A DNA stretch of 10,263 bases from Acidimicrobiia bacterium (GTDB lineage Bacteria > Actinomycetota > Acidimicrobiia > Acidimicrobiales > Acidimicrobilacustridaceae): NCBI GenBank assembly GCA_016462055.1, contig JAEMTX010000061.1, positions 1 to 10,263 on the forward strand, in the 5' to 3' direction. Below the pieces are notes generated by a model, which worked only from the letters and a program-made list of their open reading frames with translations, made no database searches and was not told the origin of the DNA. Numbering within the stretch: the stretch's first letter is position 1; every line of letters starts with the position of its first letter. Made by a program: the position numbers and the translations under genes. Positions 5,919-10,263 of this stretch are shown piece by piece.

Positions 5919-6772
5919 TGCGGTGCCTGGAACGTCCAACCGGGAAGCAGCCCGAGATCGGAACAAAGTTTCGGCGCAAAGATCCACTTGCCGAGAAACT
6001 TGTCGGCGGTGGGATCGCTCGCCAGCCACGCCACAACTTTGCCCGTGGCTTCAGCCGGTTCGCTGCCATAGCCAGTGCTGTATTCGTCGTCGGGCTTGGC
6101 TGCTTTACGAGCTTCGGTGACCACGTTGCCGGGGTCAACATTGAATGCTTTGATTCCCTGCGATCGATATTCAGCGTTCACGCCACCAGCAACGCGGCCA
6201 AACGCAGCTTTCGATGCGGAATAAAGAATGCCCCAGCCACCTTCTCCCGGAGGACCAGCCGGATCAAGGCGAGCAGAACCCGACACCATGTCGATGATGG
6301 TTCCGCCACCTGCAGCGATCATGTGCGGGATCACTTGTTGAATGAGCAAGATCTGATTCATAAAGTTTCCGGCGAGAAGATTGGTCATCGAATCGATAGT
6401 GAGATCGGTAATGCGATCGAGCGTGCCAACGCCGCGGAAGATCGCGTTGTTGAACAGCACGTCGATACGACCCCATTCAGCCATGACAGTGGCGGGCAGA
6501 GCGGTAACCGACGCAACATCAATGAGATTCATGGGAACGATGAGGGCTCGCTGACCGCGCTCTTCAATTTCCTCCGCAGTCCGCTCAAGACTCCCCGGAA
6601 CCGCGAGTGTGGTTTCTTCACGAACAGAGTTCGGTTCGGCAACACCTTCGCCCTCGCGCACTGTGCGCGCGCTTACGACAACGTCGAAACCAGCTTCGGC
6701 GAGCGCCAGCGCTCCGGCCCGACCGATTCCGCGGCTTGCCCCCGTGACAATGGCGACTGGCGAATTACTCAT
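5915..6772 (-). CDS. SDR family NAD(P)-dependent oxidoreductase, paralogue of the left-edge SDR
   Basis: A 285-residue SDR with TGASRGIG (10-17), NNA (108-110), Ser164, and YSASK giving Tyr184 and Lys188. Arginine in SARTV again suggests NADP(H). It shares with the SDR at 1-775 an extended segment between beta 2 and the next helix ending PGSL..TA..IE..GQRA, and NNAIF in place of NNAG. The two also share DNA stretches such as gaagatcgcgttgtt, so they are true paralogues. The C-terminus (KWIFAPKLCSDLGLLPGWTFQAP) lacks the usual DGG and probably ends near the active site. The ATG at 6772 has GGGGGAG at 6785-6779. It lies 40 bases after menJ and overlaps the NTF2-like gene by ATGA. The substrate is unknown. 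Confidence 0.93.
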   Translation of the reverse strand: MSNSPVAIVTGASRGIGRAGALALAEAGFDVVVSARTVREGEGVAEPNSVREETTLAVPGSLERTAEEIEERGQRALIVPMNLIDVASVTALPATVMAEWGRIDVLFNNAIFRGVGTLDRITDLTIDSMTNLLAGNFMNQILLIQQVIPHMIAAGGGTIIDMVSGSARLDPAGPPGEGGWGILYSASKAAFGRVAGGVNAEYRSQGIKAFNVDPGNVVTEARKAAKPDDEYSTGYGSEPAEATGKVVAWLASDPTADKFLGKWIFAPKLCSDLGLLPGWTFQAPQ

Positions 6773-6812
6773 GACCGACTCCCCCGTTCATCCCCGTATG
6801 GGACTCCTGAAC

Positions 6813-8054
6813 CTACCCGACGGGAGTTGTTGGTCGTTTCTCGCGCTTTTTCGGTGAACGAACAAGAAGCGGGTCGGCCAATGAAAGCACCTTGCCCCCG
6901 ATGGTGAGCGAACGGCCTGCCAAACCGGGGTGCTCCATATCGACCAGATTCGCCATGATGTCGAGCACGAGTTTCATGGTGAACTTGGTCGACAACGCAA
7001 TACCGAGAAGGAACTGCAGAAGTTTCGGGCGGCCGATGAGCCACGCGAAGCGACGGGCGGTGGCAAAGAACGGGTCGTATTCCTTGCGCATGATTGCTTG
7101 ATAGGAGGCCCACGCAGTTCCGGGTTCGGCGAGGAAACATTCTGCGATGTGACGGCCCGATTCGAGCGCGTAGTCAATGCCTTCCCCGTTAAAGGGATTC
7201 ACAAGGCCGGCAGCATCGCCAACAACAACCCAACCGGGACCGCCGCGGTGCTCAACATGCATTGGAAGCCGCCACGCCTTTGGACGAGCGATGAACTCAC
7301 CAAGACCCCACGAGTCGCGCACTTGAGCGGTGTAGGCATCGAGCATGGTGTTGAGATTGAGATCAGAAAAGTTCTTCATCGTCGATAACGCGCCGACACC
7401 GATATTGACGATTCCATTGCCAGCGGGGAACACCCATCCGTAGCCAGGAACGATCGAGCCATCCGGGCCCTTCACGGTGAGACACGCTTCCATGTGGCGA
7501 TCATCGGAACGGGTTGAGGAAATGTAGCCACGGATAGCCAGACCGAATGGTGACGACGCAACACGTGCGGCTCCGACGGCGCGCGCTGCCGGAGAACCAG
7601 CACCAGAAGCGATCACGGTCAGGTGAGCGCGCACCTTTTCACCATGGCAAATGACGCCCAACACGCGGCCGTCTTCGATCCAGAGTTCGGCCGGCGAGTT
7701 CTCGCGAAAGTCCGCACCCGAATCAATTGCTGCTTGCATCACCATTGCGTCGAACTCAGCGCGCGGAGCGACTGCGCCTACCGGAGGAAACGCTCCGTCG
7801 GGCCACAACACTTCGCGAACTTTGCTGCCTGCCTGCACTCGTAGCCCATCGATGCGATGGAACCGATCGAGATCAATGCCCAGACGGCGGCATTCGATCA
7901 CCGCTCGCGGAGTCAGACCATCGCCGCAGGATTTCTCACGACCCTGCGTTGCCTTTTCAAAGAGAACGACTGACGCGCCGCCACGAGCTGCCCATGCCGC
8001 GGCAGACGAGCCTGCGGGACCGGCGCCGATCACGGCGATGTCGACCTGTTCCAT
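6813..8054 (-). CDS. menJ: Menaquinone reductase, geranylgeranyl reductase family FAD-dependent oxidoreductase
   Basis: Flavoprotein of 413 residues that likely saturates one isoprene unit of the menaquinone side chain, as MenJ (Rv0561c) does in mycobacteria. Visible: the FAD-binding GAGPAGS (10-16) with Glu33 ending beta 2, the family signature CGDGLTPRAV (43-52), PGYGWVFPAGNG..NIGVGALST (203-225), and the second FAD motif GDAAGLVNPFNGEGIDYALE (279-298). The C-terminal part has hydrophobic helices (about 336-372) that fit membrane association. Length and motif order match actinobacterial MenJ closely; the alternative is a related digeranylgeranylglycerophospholipid or other polyprenyl reductase. 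The ATG at 8054 is at the natural Rossmann start, 42 bases after the LOG gene, and no strong Shine-Dalgarno is present. It is co-directional with the LOG gene upstream and the SDR downstream. Confidence 0.85.
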   Translation of the reverse strand: MEQVDIAVIGAGPAGSSAAAWAARGGASVVLFEKATQGREKSCGDGLTPRAVIECRRLGIDLDRFHRIDGLRVQAGSKVREVLWPDGAFPPVGAVAPRAEFDAMVMQAAIDSGADFRENSPAELWIEDGRVLGVICHGEKVRAHLTVIASGAGSPAARAVGAARVASSPFGLAIRGYISSTRSDDRHMEACLTVKGPDGSIVPGYGWVFPAGNGIVNIGVGALSTMKNFSDLNLNTMLDAYTAQVRDSWGLGEFIARPKAWRLPMHVEHRGGPGWVVVGDAAGLVNPFNGEGIDYALESGRHIAECFLAEPGTAWASYQAIMRKEYDPFFATARRFAWLIGRPKLLQFLLGIALSTKFTMKLVLDIMANLVDMEHPGLAGRSLTIGGKVLSLADPLLVRSPKKREKRPTTPVG

Positions 8055-8096
8055 GGCTCAATTGTCTCGCGTCAACGCAGCCCGGACCCCATCGGG

Positions 8097-8687
8097 TCAA
8101 GACTCTTCGATGCCAAGCAGCGGCACAGACGGTGGCACGACCGTCGCCGACAGCACGGGGATCACATCGTTGACGTCGGTAATGCGCAGAATGATGTTCC
8201 GGTGCTGGGGCCGAATGAATCCGGCGTCGGCGGCGCGGTCGAGGAACCCGAGCAGGGGCTCCCAGAATCCGTCGGTATCAAGCACACCAACGGGCTTGGC
8301 ATGAATACCCAGCTGTGCCCATGTGGCGATCTCCGCCAGTTCCTCGAGGGTTCCGAGTCCACCAGGCAGGGCAACGAAGGCGTCGGCCTCGGCGGCCATC
8401 AATGCCTTGCGTTCATGCATCGAACCAACCTCGACGAGTTCGGTCAGACCGGGATGGCCAATTTCTGTGGTGAACAGTCCTTTGGGGATGACACCGAATA
8501 CTTCTCCCCCGTTGGCCAATACAGAATCGGCGACCGATCCCATCAATCCAACGGAACCGCCGCCATAAACGAGGCGCACGCCCGACTGGGCCATGAGCCG
8601 ACCCAACTCAACAGCAACAGCCTCGTGACGCGGATCATTGCCCAATTTCGATCCGCAATAGACACAAAGAGAACGCAATGTCGTCAC
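8097..8687 (-). CDS. LOG family protein (TIGR00730), nucleoside-5'-monophosphate phosphoribohydrolase type
   Basis: A 196-residue Rossmann-like protein. It has CVYCGS (8-13), YGGGSVGLMG (41-50), MHERK (90-94) and the hallmark PGGLGTLEE (108-116). These are the conserved sites of LOG proteins, which release a base (such as a cytokinin) from its ribose 5'-monophosphate. The older label 'lysine decarboxylase' for this family is wrong. In bacteria the physiological role is often unclear, perhaps nucleotide salvage. The start is GTG at 8687. TAGGCT ends 6 bases before it, so the mRNA may be leaderless. A TTG three codons in is a less likely start. It is the first gene of the right-middle minus-strand group, directly downstream of the tRNA terminator. 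Confidence 0.92.
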   Translation of the reverse strand: MTTLRSLCVYCGSKLGNDPRHEAVAVELGRLMAQSGVRLVYGGGSVGLMGSVADSVLANGGEVFGVIPKGLFTTEIGHPGLTELVEVGSMHERKALMAAEADAFVALPGGLGTLEELAEIATWAQLGIHAKPVGVLDTDGFWEPLLGFLDRAADAGFIRPQHRNIILRITDVNDVIPVLSATVVPPSVPLLGIEES

Positions 8688-8699
8688 GACGGCAGCCTA
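8688..8699 (-). promoter_or_regulatory. Possible -10 of a leaderless LOG-gene transcript
   Basis: TAGGCT (8699-8694) fits TANNNT and is 6 bases from the GTG start at 8687, placing the transcription start at or next to that G. No Shine-Dalgarno is present. The -35 position (8722-8717, CGTTTC) is not a good match and overlaps the end of the tRNA terminator. Confidence 0.4.
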
Positions 8700-8717
8700 G
8701 GGCTGGCCCGAGACGCG

Positions 8718-8745
8718 AAACGGGCGCCGACCTTGTCGACGCCCG
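8718..8745 (-). terminator. Intrinsic terminator after tRNA-Gln
   Basis: On the minus strand CGGGCGTCGAC (8745-8735), loop AAG, and GTCGGCGCCCG (8731-8721) form an 11-pair GC-rich stem with one U-G wobble. It is followed by TTT (8720-8718) and begins 10 bases after the tRNA 3' end. The T run is short, as in many GC-rich actinobacteria. It separates the tRNA unit from the LOG gene. Confidence 0.7.
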
Positions 8746-8755
8746 ATCTTCAAAG

Positions 8756-8827
8756 CTCGGGGGGGAGGACTCGAACCCCCAACAAATGGACCAGAACCAC
8801 TCGTGTTACCAATTACACCACCCCCGA
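8756..8827 (-). tRNA. tRNA-Gln (anticodon CUG)
   Basis: A complete 72-base cloverleaf can be folded by eye. The acceptor TCGGGGG (8827-8821) pairs with CCCCCGA (8763-8757). The D arm is GTGT/ACAC around AATTGGTA. The anticodon stem AGTGG/CCATT encloses TTCTGGT, with CTG at 8794-8792. The variable loop has 4 bases, and the T arm GGGGG/CCTCC (one G-U) encloses TTCGAGT. The discriminator is G, and CCA is not encoded. It reads CAG codons. In most actinobacteria Gln-tRNA(Gln) is made by a non-discriminating GluRS followed by GatCAB, which fits its position downstream of gltX. Confidence 0.96.
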
Positions 8828-8838
8828 AGGGCGATTGA

Positions 8839-8869
8839 ACGTTACCGGCTGGAACCGGGGTGGCACCAA
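8839..8869 (-). promoter_or_regulatory. Possible promoter of tRNA-Gln
   Basis: TAACGT (8844-8839) fits TANNNT and lies 11 bases before the mature tRNA 5' end. TTGGTG (8869-8864) is a partial -35 with a longer-than-ideal 19-base spacer. The tRNA might instead be processed from a gltX-ydcF transcript, since only 67 bases separate it from the upstream gene. Confidence 0.35.
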
Positions 8870-8894
8870 ACCACGCCAGGCAGCCGAACGGGAG

Positions 8895-9497
8895 TCAGCG
8901 CCAAGCCGCCAAACGGCGGTAATCGATGATGCGCCCGATAGCGACTGCGCCTGTTTCACGCACATAGTCACTGAACGTTGACCGCCCCTTGGTCGGTGAG
9001 ACATGGGCAGTAAGCCCAACCTCATCAGCGATGCCAGCAGCCCGAAATGAGTGATACGGATCGGTCACGATCACCACGTCATCGGGCAATCCAGCTTTGC
9101 GCATGATGAACGCGGTTGAAGAAAGTTCCTCGTAGCTATCTGTCCCATCCACTTCGATCTTGATCGCCCCTTCAGGTATGCCCTTCGACCGCAAGTATTC
9201 GAAGCTGACGAGACCTTGTGTGACTTTGTCGCCCGCTTGCTTACCGCCTGCGACGATCACCACCGGAGCGACCCCTTTTTGGTAGAGCTCGGCGGCGTGA
9301 TCGAGCCGATCTTTCAACACCGGCGATGGCAAACCGTTCCACTGCGCGGCACCCATAACAACGATCGCCGACGCAGGCGATGTGTCGTTCTGTCTCGCCG
9401 CCCACCACACCTGTGCGAACGTGATTCCGATATAGAGAACCAAGACTGTGAGCAGTCCGAGAGCGATTCGTATCACCCAACGCAATCCAAAGAACAT
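8895..9497 (-). CDS. YdcF/DUF218 family protein, membrane-anchored
   Basis: A 200-residue protein with one N-terminal membrane helix (about 8-30, WVIRIALGLLTVLVLYIGITF) and a DUF218 domain. The domain shows AIVVMGAAQ (44-52), KDRLDHAAELYQKG (62-75), VIVAGGK (80-86), GTDSYEELSSTAF (118-130) and VIVTDPYHSFRA (142-153). The family includes SanA and YdcF, linked to envelope integrity or nucleotide-containing ligands; its reaction is not well defined. The usual 'sT.EN' helix start is DSYEE here. The ATG at 9497 is chosen because the membrane helix follows directly and AGGG sits 5 bases upstream over the gltX stop. A start at 9590 would add 31 residues overlapping gltX. It lies 7 bases after gltX, so the two are probably co-transcribed. 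Confidence 0.9.
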   Translation of the reverse strand: MFFGLRWVIRIALGLLTVLVLYIGITFAQVWWAARQNDTSPASAIVVMGAAQWNGLPSPVLKDRLDHAAELYQKGVAPVVIVAGGKQAGDKVTQGLVSFEYLRSKGIPEGAIKIEVDGTDSYEELSSTAFIMRKAGLPDDVVIVTDPYHSFRAAGIADEVGLTAHVSPTKGRSTFSDYVRETGAVAIGRIIDYRRLAAWR

Positions 9498-9504
9498 GTC
9501 AGCC

Positions 9505-10263
9505 CTACAGAAGAACCTTCGCTGATGTGAGACGGCGAAGCGTTTCGTCCCGACCCAGAACTTCAAGCGATTCAAAAAGCGGCGGCCCAATACTGCGACC
9601 AGTCACCGAAACTCGCACAGGCGCCTGCACCTTGCCCTTTGAAATTTCGTGCTTTTCGGCATAGGAGAACAGGGCCGCTTCAAGTGACGCTGCGGTCCAG
9701 TCACAATCGGCGAATTGGGCCGTGGCATGTTCGAGCACAGCCGCCGCCAGATCGGCGCCTTTGACCATCACCTTCTGCCAAGAGTCTTCGTCGATTACGG
9801 GGTCAGGAGTGAAAATGAAATCGACATAACCGGGCACTTCTGAGAGCAATTTCACGCGTTCTTGTACGAGCGGAGCAAGAACTTCGAAGGTGGACATATC
9901 GAATCGATCTGCTTCCCACGGAGTGTCTTCGTACAACCATTTAGTTGAGCGACTGACGAATTGCGGGACCGACAGATTACGAATGTATTCACCATTGAAG
10001 TGCTGCAACTTCTTGACATCAAAAAATGCGCCGGAATTATTCACATCGGTGATACGGAATAAATTGACGATTTCGGCAAGCGGTCGAATCTCAATGTCAT
10101 CAGGTGGACCCCACCCCAGAGTGGCGAGGTAATTCACCATCGCTTCAGACAAATAGCCGCGATCGATGTAATCGCCGACAGAAACATCGTCGCGTCGCTT
10201 CGAAAGCTTCTGACGTTTTTCATTCACGATGAGCGGAAGGTGGGCGAAAATCAATTCGCCAGG
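9505..10263 (-). CDS. gltX: Glutamyl-tRNA synthetase, C-terminal part (5' end outside window)
   Basis: The last 252 residues of a class I GluRS. The frame is open to the right edge, where PGELIFAHLPLIVN precedes KLSKR, the KMSKS-class ATP loop. It continues with the stem-contact region (GYLSEAMVNYLATLGWGPPDD, FDVKKLQHFNGEYIR) and the helical anticodon-binding domain. The ending, GRSIGPPLFESLEVLGRDETLRRL, is typical of GltX. The first methionine-like codon inside the window (TTG at 10254) is internal and not the start. It attaches Glu to tRNA-Glu and, if non-discriminating as is usual in actinobacteria, also to tRNA-Gln. The tRNA-Gln gene two features downstream makes a functional link plausible. 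A true GlnRS is unlikely given the GluRS-type C-terminus. Confidence 0.95.
   Translation of the reverse strand, partial: PGELIFAHLPLIVNEKRQKLSKRRDDVSVGDYIDRGYLSEAMVNYLATLGWGPPDDIEIRPLAEIVNLFRITDVNNSGAFFDVKKLQHFNGEYIRNLSVPQFVSRSTKWLYEDTPWEADRFDMSTFEVLAPLVQERVKLLSEVPGYVDFIFTPDPVIDEDSWQKVMVKGADLAAAVLEHATAQFADCDWTAASLEAALFSYAEKHEISKGKVQAPVRVSVTGRSIGPPLFESLEVLGRDETLRRLTSAKVLL

Noticed and set aside
6786..6812. Hairpin between menJ and the SDR (GTTCA/TGAAC with inner TCCC/GGGA)
   Set aside because: The stem has a 4-base bulge and no T run, so it is not convincing as a terminator.
5828..6907. 359-residue open frame on the plus strand
   Set aside because: It lies antisense to the SDR and NTF2-like genes, both with full motif sets. 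Its translation is rich in Arg/Ser with no recognisable domain, as expected of a GC-rich shadow frame.
8085..8098. GACCC/GGGTC hairpin at the LOG stop codon
   Set aside because: Only five pairs and no T run; likely chance.
8202..8981. 259-residue plus-strand open frame
   Set aside because: It runs antisense through the LOG gene, the terminator and the tRNA, so it cannot be a real gene.
9498..9590. 31-residue extension of the YdcF-like protein
   Set aside because: It overlaps the gltX 3' end and places basic residues before a membrane helix that already starts properly at ATG 9497.
1..10263. Mobile element, CRISPR array or phage defence system
   Set aside because: No transposase, integrase, nuclease, reverse transcriptase or regularly spaced repeats were seen; the tRNA-Gln shows no duplicated 3' end that would mark an attachment site.

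Overview
The window looks like chromosomal DNA from an actinobacterium, perhaps of the Acidimicrobiia (the class is inference). The support is a MenJ-type menaquinone reductase very like the mycobacterial one, an 'RDRSWGPR' protein of the DUF7064/7065 kind, several short-chain dehydrogenases (SDRs), a tRNA gene without encoded CCA, moderately high GC, and genes that seem to start at or near the transcription start. Coding density is very high. There is no insertion sequence, CRISPR array, phage gene or integrase, and no stretch over 300 bases lacks a gene.

Left part (1-2528, minus strand): a tight three-gene operon, SDR (3-alpha-HSD/carbonyl reductase-like), then a DUF7064/7065-like protein, then a second SDR cut by the window edge. 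Successive genes appear to overlap by 4 bases (TTGA, GTGA). A good promoter (TTGACA, 17 bases, TAGGTT) lies in the 88-base divergent region in front of it, with an 8-base inverted repeat centred on the -10 element.

Middle (2617-5456, plus strand): a divergent run of a TauD/TfdA-type Fe(II)/2-oxoglutarate dioxygenase, a two-part protein of uncertain family that may have an EthD-like alpha/beta-barrel fold, and an ACAD10/11-like APH-fold phosphotransferase. This run converges, with 9 bases between stop codons, on the NTF2-like gene at 5466-5918. A perfect 10-base inverted repeat lies at the junction.

Right-middle (5466-8687, minus strand): LOG-family protein, menJ, an SDR paralogous to the left-edge SDR, and a small SnoaL/NTF2-like protein, in that transcription order. 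The last two overlap by ATGA.

Right (8721-10263, minus strand): the 3' part of gltX (glutamyl-tRNA synthetase), a membrane-anchored YdcF/DUF218 protein, tRNA-Gln(CUG), and a GC-rich hairpin terminator.

Taken together, 1-6772 resembles a catabolic or tailoring cluster for a hydrophobic hydroxylated or keto substrate (steroid, terpenoid or fatty-acid-like): three SDRs, an oxygenase, an NTF2-fold protein, a lipocalin/CrtC-like protein and a kinase of a type known to act on hydroxyacyl-CoAs. The substrate cannot be read from the sequence. From 6813 rightward the genes are housekeeping.
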